DNA of 64,000 nt from Pseudomonas sp. ACM7 (GCF_004136015.1 NZ_CP024866.1:2901522-2965521), one strand, 5' to 3'; positions 39,731-47,885 are shown, numbered from the stretch's first letter. Made by a program: numbers and translations. The notes: generated by a model not told the origin, from the sequence alone.

Positions 39731-40698
39731 TGCGTGTAACCTTGCAGCCCTCCGGAGCAGTGCTACAGATTCTGCCCGGCGAGTGGATTCTCGATGGCGC
39801 GCGGCGTCTGGGTTACGAATGCCCGCAAAGCTGTCGAAACGGCAATTGCCACGTGTGCGCCGCACTGCTGGTGGAAGGGCGGGTCGAACAGGAAGGCGGT
39901 GTGCGCGACCATGGCGAGTTCTACACTTGCATAGCAGAGCCGCTGGAAGACTGCATCGTGCTGTGGGATGGCGTGCTCGCGCTGGGAGAATTGCCGGTGC
40001 GCAGCTTGTCGTGTCAGGTCATTGAATGCAGGGACGTCGGCGGCGATACCTGGCGTGTGCGACTGCGAGCGCCGGCCGGCAAGTCGCCGCGTTATCACGC
40101 CGGTCAGTACTTGATGATCGAGCGCGAGAGCGGCGAGAAATCCGCGTTCTCCCTGGCCTCGGCACCGCATGGCGGGCGTGATCTGGAAATCCATGTACTG
40201 GCGCGCGAAAGCAGTGCGCTGAGCTTGATCGACCAGTTGCAACGCAACCCGATGGTGCGGATCGAAATGCCGTTCGGCGACACCCATCTGGCGGAACTGC
40301 CGGACGGTCCACTGGTGCTGATTGCCGCGGGCACCGGCATGGGCCAGATCCATAGCCTGATCGAACATTGCCGTGCCACGGGCTTCAAACATCCGGTGCA
40401 TCTGTATTGGGGCGTGCGTCGTCCTGAAGACTTTTACGAGATCGAACATTGGGATGAATGGCTGAAACTGCCCAATCTATTCCTGCATAAAGTCGTCAGC
40501 GATCAATGCGGCTGGCAGGGGCGTTGCGGGATGTTGCATGAGGCGGTGTGTGAGGACTTCCCGGATCTGAAATTCTTGCATGTCTACGCCAGCGGCTCTC
40601 CGGCCATGGTCTACGGCACACTGGATGCTTTGGTCGAAGCTGGGATGGACGCTCATCAAATGCGCGCCGATGTATTTGCTTACGCCCCGCGATCGTAG
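39730..40698 (+). CDS. Ferredoxin-type flavin/NAD(P)H reductase
   Basis: A 322-residue flavoprotein. An N-terminal plant-type [2Fe-2S] domain has the motif C-x4-C-x2-C in QSCRNGNCHVCAALL and a fourth Cys in FYTCIAEP. The FAD domain (RYHAGQYLMIERESGEKSAFSL) and NAD domain (LIAAGTGMGQIHSLIEHC) follow, as in CDP-6-deoxyglucoseen reductase-like enzymes. It overlaps ubiD by one base. Members are often annotated by the sugar name, but its operon position suggests it may provide electrons or reduced flavin for the UbiD/UbiX branch, which is an inference. Confidence 0.85.
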   Translation: MRVTLQPSGAVLQILPGEWILDGARRLGYECPQSCRNGNCHVCAALLVEGRVEQEGGVRDHGEFYTCIAEPLEDCIVLWDGVLALGELPVRSLSCQVIECRDVGGDTWRVRLRAPAGKSPRYHAGQYLMIERESGEKSAFSLASAPHGGRDLEIHVLARESSALSLIDQLQRNPMVRIEMPFGDTHLAELPDGPLVLIAAGTGMGQIHSLIEHCRATGFKHPVHLYWGVRRPEDFYEIEHWDEWLKLPNLFLHKVVSDQCGWQGRCGMLHEAVCEDFPDLKFLHVYASGSPAMVYGTLDALVEAGMDAHQMRADVFAYAPRS

Positions 40699-40712
40699 GT
40701 GGGCGAACCGTT

Positions 40713-41189
40713 CTAGAAGCGCACCCCGGTCGTCACCATGACGGCATTGAAGCCGAGCAACACCAGCTCGGCTGCCAACGGTCCGTAGTGTGCACCTATT
40801 GAAGGAATGATCACCGGCGCGACGCCGAAGTGATTCAGGGGGATCTTGTCCTTAGACTTGCCGCTGTAACCTTGTAGCAAGCCACCACTCAGTTTGAAGT
40901 ACACGGGATAGTCGGCGCTCTCGTAGCGTTTGCCCGCATACGCATAATTTGAACGCTGGCTGAACGAGTTGCGAAAAGTTGCGCCACCAAACAACCAACC
41001 GGACGCTTGCTCACGCTCAAGGCCGATGAGCTCCTGATTGTTATTGTGATCGGAGTCGTCGGAGTAGTGTTTGGTAAAGACACTGGCCTGCAAATACCAG
41101 GAGCCCGTGTCTTTCTCGGAGGTATCTTCTGCCCGCGACTGCTGCGCCATAAGCACCAGAAGTAATCCGTAAATCCATGGTTTTTTCAT
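40713..41189 (-). CDS. PagP-like outer-membrane beta-barrel
   Basis: A 158-residue secreted protein: signal peptide residues 1-20 (MKKPWIYGLLLVLMAQQSRA), then amphipathic beta strands ending in the C-terminal aromatic TGVRF of outer-membrane barrels. KHYSDDSDHNNNQELIGLE near residue 41 and FRNSFSQRSNYAYAGKRYE near 72 resemble, in order and spacing, the active-site loops of PagP (His, then D-S in FKDSWNKWEPIAGY; here N74-S75), and the tail IPLNHFGVAPVIIPSIGAHY matches PagP's YIPLPVLLPLASVGY. Many Pseudomonas copies are annotated as sn-glycerol-3-phosphate transporter because of glpT nearby; I think a palmitoyltransferase-like role is more likely. Converges on the reductase gene. Confidence 0.6.
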   Translation of the reverse strand: MKKPWIYGLLLVLMAQQSRAEDTSEKDTGSWYLQASVFTKHYSDDSDHNNNQELIGLEREQASGWLFGGATFRNSFSQRSNYAYAGKRYESADYPVYFKLSGGLLQGYSGKSKDKIPLNHFGVAPVIIPSIGAHYGPLAAELVLLGFNAVMVTTGVRF

Positions 41190-41540
41190 TGTTCAGGCCT
41201 GTAAGGCAGTTTGGCTTGCGCCTGTGGGTGGCCGTTATACGCCATACATACTGCAACGGACAGGCGGGAAAACTGAAGGATGTGTAGGAAGTTTCTCCTA
41301 AGTGGGCTTTATCCTAGACGCGCTAATGCTTATGTATATTTCATTCCGGTATTTAAGAATTTTTCTAAATGATATTAGGGTATATGGGCAGGCCTTCAGC
41401 TTTGGCATTTGATTGCTTATGGCTGCTCCGGAAGGTCGACCGTCTCTTAGCACTTTTCGTTTTAGTGTTACTGCTATATGTTCTATGACGTGAATGTTGC
41501 TTATATTTTGTAATGATTGCAGGGCCGAAATTTCATCGCC
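41190..41540. other. AT-rich intergenic region before chaC
   Basis: 351 bp with no supported gene. The part from about 41310 to 41520 is notably AT-rich (TATATTTCATTCCGGTATTT, GATATTAGGGTATATGG), unlike the rest of the window. An open frame on the minus strand overlaps the chaC start but has no ribosome site or codon bias. It may be a remnant of an insertion or a long promoter. Confidence 0.5.
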
Positions 41541-42209
41541 ATGAGTGCCATTGAATCTGCTTTTTTGAATCTGGCTTACCCTCCGCGGCTCGATCTGGGG
41601 CCGCAGCTCACGCACGAACAATTACTCAGCTCGATGCAGTCGACGATGGCGCGCCACAAGGGCGGGCCGGTGTGGCTGTTCGCTTACGGCTCGCTGATCT
41701 GGCGTCCCGAATGCGCAGCAGTGGAGCGAGTGCGCGGTCGTGTGCATGGCTACCATCGCGGTTTGTATTTGTGGTCCCACGAACATCGCGGCACGCCCGA
41801 AGTGCCTGGGCTGGTATTTGGCCTGGATCGCGGTGGTTCTTGCAGCGGCTTCGCCTATCGCTTGCCTGAAGAACAACTTGAAGCGTCTCTTTACGCACTT
41901 TGGCAGCGCGAAATGCCATTCCCGTCCTACCGTCCACACTGGCTCAACTGCCGTCTTGAAGACGGAAGTCAGGTTCAGGCGTTGGGGTTTGTATTGGAGC
42001 GGCATCTGCCCAGCTATGCGGGCAACTTGCCGGATCACGTGCTGAGCCACGTGTTCGAAAACGCTTGCGGGCGTTACGGCACGACTCGCGATTATGTCGA
42101 GCAGACCGCCCACGCCCTGCGTAGCCACGCCATGCCAGACCGGAATCTGGAGGCGCGGCTCAAGCGCTGCAAATCAAAGGCCGATCAGGCGATTGCTTCG
42201 CGACTCTGA
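41541..42209 (+). CDS. chaC: Glutathione-specific gamma-glutamylcyclotransferase (ChaC)
   Basis: A 222-residue cytosolic enzyme. YGSL at 49-52 in [11 protein letters not shown] binds the glutamyl group, and the catalytic glutamate lies in the family position in [14 protein letters not shown]. Converts glutathione to 5-oxoproline and cysteinylglycine. I use the ATG at 41541 ([14 protein letters not shown]) rather than an upstream one in the same frame. It converges on glpT with a 25-base overlap. Confidence 0.88.
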   Translation: MSAIESAFLNLAYPPRLDLGPQLTHEQLLSSMQSTMARHKGGPVWLFAYGSLIWRPECAAVERVRGRVHGYHRGLYLWSHEHRGTPEVPGLVFGLDRGGSCSGFAYRLPEEQLEASLYALWQREMPFPSYRPHWLNCRLEDGSQVQALGFVLERHLPSYAGNLPDHVLSHVFENACGRYGTTRDYVEQTAHALRSHAMPDRNLEARLKRCKSKADQAIASRL

Positions 42210-43534
42210 CTGGCGACTTGTTTGTGCCACAGCGTCGGCGCAAGGAAGGCCATCGCCAGTAAGCATGCGCCGATCAGCAGCACGAAACCGCCGTCCCAGC
42301 CGAAGTGGTCCACGGTGTAGCCCATCGCTGCACTGGCCGCGACCGAACCACCCAGATAACCGAACAGGCCCGTGAAGCCCGCTGCCGTACCGGCGGCTTT
42401 CTTCGGTGCCAATTCCAGCGCTTGCAAGCCGATCAGCATCACCGGGCCGTAAATCAGGAAGCCGATCGAGACGAGCGCGATCATGTCGACTGTCGGGTTG
42501 CCCGCCGGGTTGAGCCAGTACACCAGGGTCGCAACAGTCACCAATGCCATGAACACCATGCCGGTCAGGCCACGGTTGCCACGGAAGATCTTGTCCGACA
42601 TCCAGCCGCACAACAGCGTGCCCGGAATACCTGCCCATTCGTAGAAGAAGTAGGCCCACGAGGTTTTATCCACGTTGAAGCCCTTGGCTTCCTTGAGGTA
42701 GGTCGGTGCCCAGTCCAGCACGCCGTAGCGCAACAGGTAGACGAAGACGTTGGCCAGGGCGATGTACCAGAGCATTTTGTTGCGTAGCACGTATTTGACG
42801 AAGATTTCCTTGGCGCTGAATTCTTCTTCGTGGCTGGCGTCGTAGCCTTCCGGGTAGTCGTTCTTGTACTTCTCGATGGGCGGCAGGCCCACCGACTGCG
42901 GGGTGTCGCGCATGGTGACGAAGGCAAACACCGCCACCGCCATGGCGACTGCCGCCGGCACGTAAAACGCTGCGTGCCAGTCATTGAACAGGCCCATGCC
43001 GAGCAGGAACAGCGGGCCGATCAGGCCGCCACCGACGTTATGCGCCACGTTCCACAAGGACACTACGCCACCGCGTTCCTTCTGCGACCACCAGTGCACC
43101 ATCGTCCGCCCACTCGGTGGCCAGCCCATGCCCTGGGCCCAGCCATTGATAAAGAGCAGGATGAACATGATGGTCACGCTGGACGTTGCCCAGGGCGCGA
43201 AACCGAAAATGAACATCACACCGGCCGATACCAACAGGCCGAAGGGCAGGAAGAAACGCGGATTGGAGCGGTCGGACACGATGCCCATCAGGAACTTGGA
43301 CAGGCCGTAAGCAATGGCGATGGCCGACAGCGCCAGGCCCAGCTCACCGCGGGTATAGCCCTCTTCGATCAGATAGGGCATGGCCAGGGAGAAGTTTTTG
43401 CGCAGCAGGTAATAACCGGCGTAGCCGATAAAAATACCGGCGAAGATCTGCCAGCGAAGGCGTCGGTAGGTGTTGTCTATTTTTTCTTCAGGCAATGGAG
43501 CCTGATGTGCGGCAGGACGAAAGAAAGCAAACAT
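42185..43534 (-). CDS. glpT: Glycerol-3-phosphate transporter (MFS)
   Basis: A 449-residue 12-helix antiporter of the organophosphate:Pi family. [22 protein letters not shown] and [16 protein letters not shown] carry the helix-1 arginine (R near 45) for phosphate binding, and [20 protein letters not shown] is the characteristic family motif. It exchanges external glycerol-3-phosphate for internal phosphate. Two candidate GlpR operators lie upstream. Diverges from the TonB-domain protein gene. Confidence 0.95.
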   Translation of the reverse strand: MFAFFRPAAHQAPLPEEKIDNTYRRLRWQIFAGIFIGYAGYYLLRKNFSLAMPYLIEEGYTRGELGLALSAIAIAYGLSKFLMGIVSDRSNPRFFLPFGLLVSAGVMFIFGFAPWATSSVTIMFILLFINGWAQGMGWPPSGRTMVHWWSQKERGGVVSLWNVAHNVGGGLIGPLFLLGMGLFNDWHAAFYVPAAVAMAVAVFAFVTMRDTPQSVGLPPIEKYKNDYPEGYDASHEEEFSAKEIFVKYVLRNKMLWYIALANVFVYLLRYGVLDWAPTYLKEAKGFNVDKTSWAYFFYEWAGIPGTLLCGWMSDKIFRGNRGLTGMVFMALVTVATLVYWLNPAGNPTVDMIALVSIGFLIYGPVMLIGLQALELAPKKAAGTAAGFTGLFGYLGGSVAASAAMGYTVDHFGWDGGFVLLIGACLLAMAFLAPTLWHKQVASQSREAIA

Positions 43535-43582
43535 TCAAGAGCTCCAGATTTCTTGTTTTGACTGCGGATGCGAATGTTACAG

Positions 43583-43596
43583 TTTCGTTACCGAAA
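43583..43596. promoter_or_regulatory. Candidate GlpR operator 1 (TTTCGTTACCGAAA)
   Basis: TTTCG/CGAAA inverted repeat with a four-base centre, 49 bp upstream of the glpT start. Confidence 0.45.
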
Positions 43597-43642
43597 ATAG
43601 CACCGGTTCGCATCGGCCAAATAGCGGAAATGCTGGAGATTT

Positions 43643-43662
43643 CATGTTCTTTTATGAACATG
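43643..43662. promoter_or_regulatory. Candidate GlpR operator 2 (CATGTTC-N6-GAACATG)
   Basis: Perfect seven-base arms CATGTTC and GAACATG around TTTTAT. Matches the E. coli GlpR operator pattern ATGTTC...GAACAT, about 110 bp upstream of glpT. Confidence 0.55.
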
Positions 43663-43860
43663 TCGCTCAGGTGTAAATGTAGGGCGTTGTGGGAAACGTT
43701 ACTTGCAGGTCTACGTGCCGCATTTTGGTCCAGGGTAGGACGAGGCTTTGGGAAATGTCCTTCGATTGAATGGGAAGTCATGACGTTCTGTTGCAGATCA
43801 CCGAGCTTTAACCTTTGTGCAGATGCCGGGTCTGGCAATCGGTCGTGAAGGGGAGGGGTT

Positions 43861-44475
43861 ATGCGGTGGTTTGCGTGTGTGCTTTTGTTGGTTGTGTCGG
43901 TTGGTGTTCGGGCCGAGGAAGTGTTTCTGGTCCCGGAAAACAATCCCAAACCGGTTTACCCCAGGGCGCTTTTCAGGGCCGGGATAACAGGTGAAGTTCG
44001 AGTCAGGTTCACTGCCAATGCCGATGGCTCGGTCAGCAATGTGAGCATTTTGCAAAGCGATCATGCTGATCTGGCCGAAGCGACGCGGAAGGCGCTAGCG
44101 CAGTGGCGCTTCAAACCATGGACGGTAGAAGGCGACATGCCCGCCGAGCAGGAAGTGATTGCGCCGATGGTTTTCAGACTGGATCTGGACACGCCCATTC
44201 ATACCAACCAGTGGCTCAAACAACTGAGATGTCGTGACCTCAATGAGGCGCTGGTCGATTTTCCGGAGTTCGCGTGGGTTGATTCAAAAGTGTTTGATTA
44301 CACTCGCGCCTATCTGTCGAACGTGATTTATACGACACAGTTGCAGAACGAGCAGCGTCTGGCCTTGATTGCCAAATTGAATAAGCGGGTACCGAGAATC
44401 GTCAGGGATTGCCGGGCGAGCCCAGCCCGCAAATACATGAGTTTGCTGCCGGAGGATATTCGGAAGTTGTTTTAG
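43861..44475 (+). CDS. Secreted protein with TonB C-terminal domain
   Basis: A 204-residue protein: signal peptide residues 1-18 (MRWFACVLLLVVSVGVRA|EE), a TonB_C domain (NPKPVYPRALFRAGITGEVRV, WRFKPWTVEGDMPA; residues ~30-105) and a C-terminal ~90 residues that I do not recognise, with two cysteines (QLRCRDLNEAL and RDCRASPA). The usual TonB membrane anchor and proline-rich spacer are absent, so it cannot span to ExbBD. It diverges from glpT. Function unknown; perhaps an envelope interaction protein. Confidence 0.72.
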   Translation: MRWFACVLLLVVSVGVRAEEVFLVPENNPKPVYPRALFRAGITGEVRVRFTANADGSVSNVSILQSDHADLAEATRKALAQWRFKPWTVEGDMPAEQEVIAPMVFRLDLDTPIHTNQWLKQLRCRDLNEALVDFPEFAWVDSKVFDYTRAYLSNVIYTTQLQNEQRLALIAKLNKRVPRIVRDCRASPARKYMSLLPEDIRKLF

Positions 44476-44536
44476 TCCCGGACAATAAAAAACGGCCTGA
44501 ACAACTTCATTTGAAGTCCAGACTGCTTCTTTGGGC

Positions 44537-45514
44537 TCAGCGAACCTGAACCACCACTTTCCCAACCGCTTTGCGCTGGCCAAGATCATTGATCGCCTGC
44601 GCCGCTTTGCTCAGTGGATATACCTGCGACACCAACGGCTTCAACTTGCCCTCGGCAAACCAGCCAAACAATTGCTGGAAGTTCGCCGCGTTGTCTTGAG
44701 GCTGGCGCTGGGCAAACGAGCCCCAGAACACGCCGACCACCGCTGCGCCTTTGAGCAGCGCGAGGTTCACGGGGAGTTCGGGGATGCGACCGCTGGCAAA
44801 GCCGACCACCAGCAGGCGCCCGTTCCAGGCAATGGCGCGGATGGCCTGGTCGAACAGGTCGCCGCCCACCGGATCGTAGATCACGTCGGCGCCCTGGCCA
44901 TCGGTCAGGCGCTTGATTTCGTCCTTGAGACTGGTTTCGCTGTAGTTGATCAGCTCATCGGCACCGGCAGATTTGGCCACCGCGAGTTTTTCGGCGCTGC
45001 TGGCGGCGGCGATCACGCGGGCGCCCATGGCTTTGCCGATTTCCACGGCGGCCAGACCGACACCGCCGGAAGCGCCGAGAACCAGCAGGGTTTCACCCGG
45101 TTGCAGGTTGCCCCGTTGCTTGAGCGCGTGCATCGAAGTGCCGTAGGTCATGCTGAACGCGGCGGCGGTGTTGAAGTCCATCGATGGCGGGATGGGCAGC
45201 ACGTTATAGCCCGGCACCGCGACCTGTTCGGCGAAACTGCCCCAGCCGGTCAGCGCCATGACCCGGTCGCCGACCTTGAGGTGGCTGACCTTTTCGCCTA
45301 CTTCGCTGACCACGCCAGCCGCTTCGCCGCCCGGAGAAAACGGGAAGGGCGGCTTGAACTGATATTTGCCCTCGATGATCAACGTGTCCGGGAAATTCAC
45401 CCCGGCGGCGTGCACGTCCAGCAGGATTTCATTCTTCTTCGCGACAGGACTGGCGACGTCTTCCAGCACCAGCGATTCGGCAGGGCCGAAGGCTTTGCAC
45501 AGCACGGCTTTCAT
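44537..45514 (-). CDS. NADPH:quinone oxidoreductase-like protein (zinc-free MDR family)
   Basis: A 325-residue cytosolic enzyme with GroES-like N-terminal domain (FSPGGEAAGVVSEVGEKVSHL) and Rossmann fold (LVLGASGGVGLAAVEIGKAM). No zinc-binding cysteine/histidine pattern is present, so it is a QOR/crotonyl-type reductase. I use ATG 45514 (MKAVLCKAFGPAE); a longer in-frame extension has no ribosome site. Exact substrate is unknown. Converges on the TonB-domain gene. Confidence 0.9.
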   Translation of the reverse strand: MKAVLCKAFGPAESLVLEDVASPVAKKNEILLDVHAAGVNFPDTLIIEGKYQFKPPFPFSPGGEAAGVVSEVGEKVSHLKVGDRVMALTGWGSFAEQVAVPGYNVLPIPPSMDFNTAAAFSMTYGTSMHALKQRGNLQPGETLLVLGASGGVGLAAVEIGKAMGARVIAAASSAEKLAVAKSAGADELINYSETSLKDEIKRLTDGQGADVIYDPVGGDLFDQAIRAIAWNGRLLVVGFASGRIPELPVNLALLKGAAVVGVFWGSFAQRQPQDNAANFQQLFGWFAEGKLKPLVSQVYPLSKAAQAINDLGQRKAVGKVVVQVR

Positions 45515-45664
45515 CAGGGCTATTCCTTTGGGAGTGATGGCCGATAAGTGTAGGTGTGTGAGTCGATGGGTCAACGAGCATGCCCGGCCCTGATAGTCAG
45601 CCATAAGCTTGTGCTTGAGCGGCGGGTCGTTATGCTAGGCCGCAAACCGGATAAGGAGCGAATT

Positions 45665-46072
45665 GTGAAAGCGTGGATCATGTTGTTGCTGGCCCTGTCT
45701 CTGCCTGTGGCAGCGATGGCCGAAGAAGCCAAAGAAGGTGCAGCTCCGAAGGTCAATTACATCACCCTGAGCCCGCCGTTCGTGGGCAACTACGGGCTGG
45801 ACGGGACGCCGAAGCTCAAGGTCTACAAGGCCGATGTGGCATTGCGAGTGACCGGTGATGAGGCGACCAAACTGGTGAAAGCCAATGAGCCGTTGATTCG
45901 TAATCAGCTGGTGGCGTTGTTTGCCCAGCAGACAACTGAAGCGATGAACAACGTCGAGGCCAAGGAAAAGCTGCGTCAGGAAGCCCTGAAGCAGACCCAG
46001 CAAATCATGAACGACGAAACCGGCAAGCCTGTGGTTGAGGATCTGTTGTTCAACAACCTCATTATCCAGTGA
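45665..46072 (+). CDS. Secreted FliL-like protein
   Basis: A 135-residue protein with GTG start preceded by AAGGAGCGAATT, and a signal peptide (VKAWIMLLLALSLPVAAMA|EE). The body matches the FliL domain: NYITLSPPFVGNYGLDGTPKLKVYKADVALRV, then a helical part ending PVVEDLLFNNLIIQ. True FliL is anchored at the basal body by a membrane helix. This copy lies far from flagellar genes, diverging from a quinone reductase, so I do not claim a flagellar role. Followed by a family B repeat pair. Confidence 0.8.
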   Translation: MKAWIMLLLALSLPVAAMAEEAKEGAAPKVNYITLSPPFVGNYGLDGTPKLKVYKADVALRVTGDEATKLVKANEPLIRNQLVALFAQQTTEAMNNVEAKEKLRQEALKQTQQIMNDETGKPVVEDLLFNNLIIQ

Positions 46073-46099
46073 GTCTTGGTTTGTCTGAATGATTGCCAA

Positions 46100-46170
46100 G
46101 ATCGCAGCCTTCGGCAGCTCCTACAGGGAACCGCGCTCGGAGTAGGAGCTGCCGAAGGCTGCGATCTTTT
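46100..46170. repeat. Repeat family B pair (inverted)
   Basis: GATCGCAGCCTTCGGCAGCT at 46100-46119 faces the full reverse copy (GTAGGAGCTGCCGAAGGCTG then CGATCTTTT) with about 18 bases between. Nearly perfect 25-bp arms form a stable hairpin between two convergent genes. Confidence 0.88.
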
Positions 46171-46178
46171 GGCGTCCG

Positions 46179-46628
46179 TCAGCGCAATGCAATCACCGCC
46201 GCCCACTGCTCGGCCGTCACTGGCATCACCGACAGTCGCGAGCCTTTCTGCACCAGCGGCATCTCGGCCAGCGCCGCCTGCTGTTTCAGATAATCCAGCT
46301 TAAGCACTTTGGGAAACGTCTCGACATGCGCGACATCGATCGCGCTCCAGGCGTTTTTCTCTGGCGTGGCCTTCTGATCGTAGTAATGACTCTCCGGCTC
46401 CAGCGCCGTCGGGTCTGGATACGCGGCTTCGACGATCTTTCCGATCCCGGCGATCCCCGGTTCGGGGCAGCTGGAGTGATAGAAGAAAAACTCTTCGCCC
46501 ACCGCCATGGCCCGCAGAAAATTACGCGCCTGGTAGTTGCGAACCCCGTCCCAGCGCGCTTTGCCAAGCGTCTCCAGGCCCTTGATCGAGAGCTCGTCGG
46601 GCTCGGATTTCATCAGCCAATAAGCCAT
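46179..46628 (-). CDS. EVE domain-containing protein
   Basis: A 149-residue soluble protein. MAYWLMKSEPDELSIKGLE is the typical EVE start; the domain continues through GVRNYQARNFLRAMAVGEEFFFYHSS and the SHYYDQKATPEKNAW segment. EVE domains bind RNA or modified bases (they share the PUA fold); this family is often close to ribonuclease or ribosome genes. Function here unknown. A family B hairpin lies just after its stop. Confidence 0.88.
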   Translation of the reverse strand: MAYWLMKSEPDELSIKGLETLGKARWDGVRNYQARNFLRAMAVGEEFFFYHSSCPEPGIAGIGKIVEAAYPDPTALEPESHYYDQKATPEKNAWSAIDVAHVETFPKVLKLDYLKQQAALAEMPLVQKGSRLSVMPVTAEQWAAVIALR

Positions 46629-46829
46629 GGTTTTTGCTCCTTGCGAAGTGGGTGGGCAAGTTGTCGGGGAATTTTATGACAAACCGACGGTCGGTTGACG
46701 CCAGCGTTTGCGTGTCGGTTCACGTTGTCGCAAAATGCCGGCCTTCTAAGCTTGACGCTGCTGCACGGCCTACACCTACAACGGAAACCGCTGCTGTCAT
46801 CGTGTTGATGTGCCTTTGGGGGGCAATCG

Positions 46830-46982
46830 ATGAAACGCAAACCGGATTTACTATGGATTTTGGTTATTTTGTTCGGCCTCGGCGTCGTGACCACCGGCTA
46901 TGCCCAAAGCCTGTGGAGCAACAAGACCGACGCTCCGATCGAAATCGCGCAGCAACAACAGCCGTCGGCCTTCAAACGCTGA
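46830..46982 (+). CDS. Small membrane protein, 50 residues, unannotated by length
   Basis: MKRKPDLLWILVILFGLGVV starts this 50-residue protein: three positive residues, one helix of about 18 hydrophobic residues ending TGYAQSLW, then a hydrophilic tail SNKTDAPIEIAQQQQPSAFK. GGGGGG lies six bases before the ATG, a credible ribosome site. Codon choice is Pseudomonas-like. N-in with a periplasmic tail or a signal peptide-like anchor are both possible. Convergent to fthC. I know similar short proteins in other Pseudomonas only as hypotheticals. Confidence 0.7.
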   Translation: MKRKPDLLWILVILFGLGVVTTGYAQSLWSNKTDAPIEIAQQQQPSAFKR

Positions 46983-47016
46983 AACTGTCTTCGGACGCCG
47001 CTGATTCCAGTGGCGT

Positions 47017-47622
47017 CTAGCCGGCGAAATACCGCGCCTTGTCTGTCACCGTTCCCTGTAACGGCACATCCCAGCTCGCTTGAGCCAATCGTTCGACCTT
47101 CTGACATTCATGGGCCAGCCCCAATAGCGTTGGCTTGCGCCAGTTTTTACGTCGTGCCAGGTACGCCAGGCTTCGATCATAGAAACCACCGCCCATGCCC
47201 AGGCGTCCGCCGACATCGTCAAACCCCACCAATGGCAACAGCACCAGATCGAGCGCCCAGACTTTGCGTTGCCGGGCGAGGTTGTGCCGGGGTTCGAGAA
47301 TACGAAAGCGGTTGGGTTTGAGTTTTTCACCGGGGCGAATTCGCTGGAACACCATTTTGGTTCGTGGCCAGGCGCTGAGCACCGGCAGATACGTTGCCTT
47401 GCCTCGACGTTGAGCGGCACGCAGCAAAACACGCGGATCGATTTCACCGTCGGTGGGTAGATAAAGGGAGATGTGTTTTGCGCGGCGAAACAGCGGGTGC
47501 TGAGCCAATTGCGTGTACAGCCCGCGAGCGGCCTGGCGCTGCTGACTGGGTGTCAGTGCGCGGCGGGCCTTGCGCAGCATGCGTCGAAGTTGCGGGCGGG
47601 GCAGCAGCGCAGGTTCGGTCAT
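47017..47622 (-). CDS. fthC: 5-formyltetrahydrofolate cyclo-ligase
   Basis: A 201-residue cytosolic enzyme that converts 5-formyl-tetrahydrofolate to methenyl-tetrahydrofolate using ATP. Family features: RKARRALTPSQQRQAARGLY N-terminus, LPTDGEIDPRVLL (near 55), and the ATP-loop segment GGRLGMGGGFYDRSLAYL (near 140). It lies downstream of the 6S RNA gene, a conserved order from E. coli (ygfA) onwards. Here a strong terminator separates the two. Confidence 0.95.
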   Translation of the reverse strand: MTEPALLPRPQLRRMLRKARRALTPSQQRQAARGLYTQLAQHPLFRRAKHISLYLPTDGEIDPRVLLRAAQRRGKATYLPVLSAWPRTKMVFQRIRPGEKLKPNRFRILEPRHNLARQRKVWALDLVLLPLVGFDDVGGRLGMGGGFYDRSLAYLARRKNWRKPTLLGLAHECQKVERLAQASWDVPLQGTVTDKARYFAG

Positions 47623-47664
47623 GAATTCGGGCTTCGGCAGTGCGGGTACATAAAGCGTACCCGT

Positions 47665-47699
47665 AAAAAAGCCGATGCCGGTATTTAAACCGGCATCGG
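47665..47699 (-). terminator. Intrinsic terminator between 6S RNA and fthC
   Basis: CCGATGCCGG and CCGGCATCGG pair across TTTAAATA, followed on the minus strand by GCTTTTTT. It sits about 10 bases beyond the predicted end of the 6S RNA. Confidence 0.9.
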
Positions 47700-47709
47700 A
47701 CTGGAATCA

Positions 47710-47885
47710 GGCTCCCCGGATGTACCGCTGTCGACTTAGCCCTTGAACCCGAAAGTTCAAGGTGGAAGATGCAGTAGGCTTTAAGGCTTTCCGTCTAGCG
47801 GACATGCACACCAGCCCAACGTGCAACCTCCAGGGTATAGCAAATCGGCTCAGGGACATCGCCAACTGGCAAGCACCCCAGGGAG
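47710..47885 (-). ncRNA. ssrS: 6S RNA
   Basis: About 176 nt on the minus strand between zapA and fthC. The two ends pair (5' CTCCCTGGGG with 3' CCGGGGAGCC), and the central parts hold segments typical of Pseudomonas 6S RNA: TGGTGTGCATGTCCGCTAGA, CGGAAAGCCTTAAAGC and the hairpin CCTTGAACTTTCGGGTTCAAGG. A -10 element TATACT lies at 47898-47893. 6S RNA mimics an open promoter and binds sigma70 RNA polymerase, so it acts with AlgQ (Rsd-type) in the same regulatory theme. End positions are my estimate, within a few bases. Confidence 0.9.

Larger units (their letters stand above)
43535..43860. other. 326-bp divergent region between glpT and the TonB-domain gene
   Basis: Apart from two inverted repeats listed separately, no further feature is visible. 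It should contain promoters for both genes. Confidence 0.6.

Noticed and set aside
41298..41621. 107-codon minus-strand frame over the AT-rich patch and the chaC start
   Set aside because: No ribosome site, overlaps the chaC start on the other strand, no recognisable homology.
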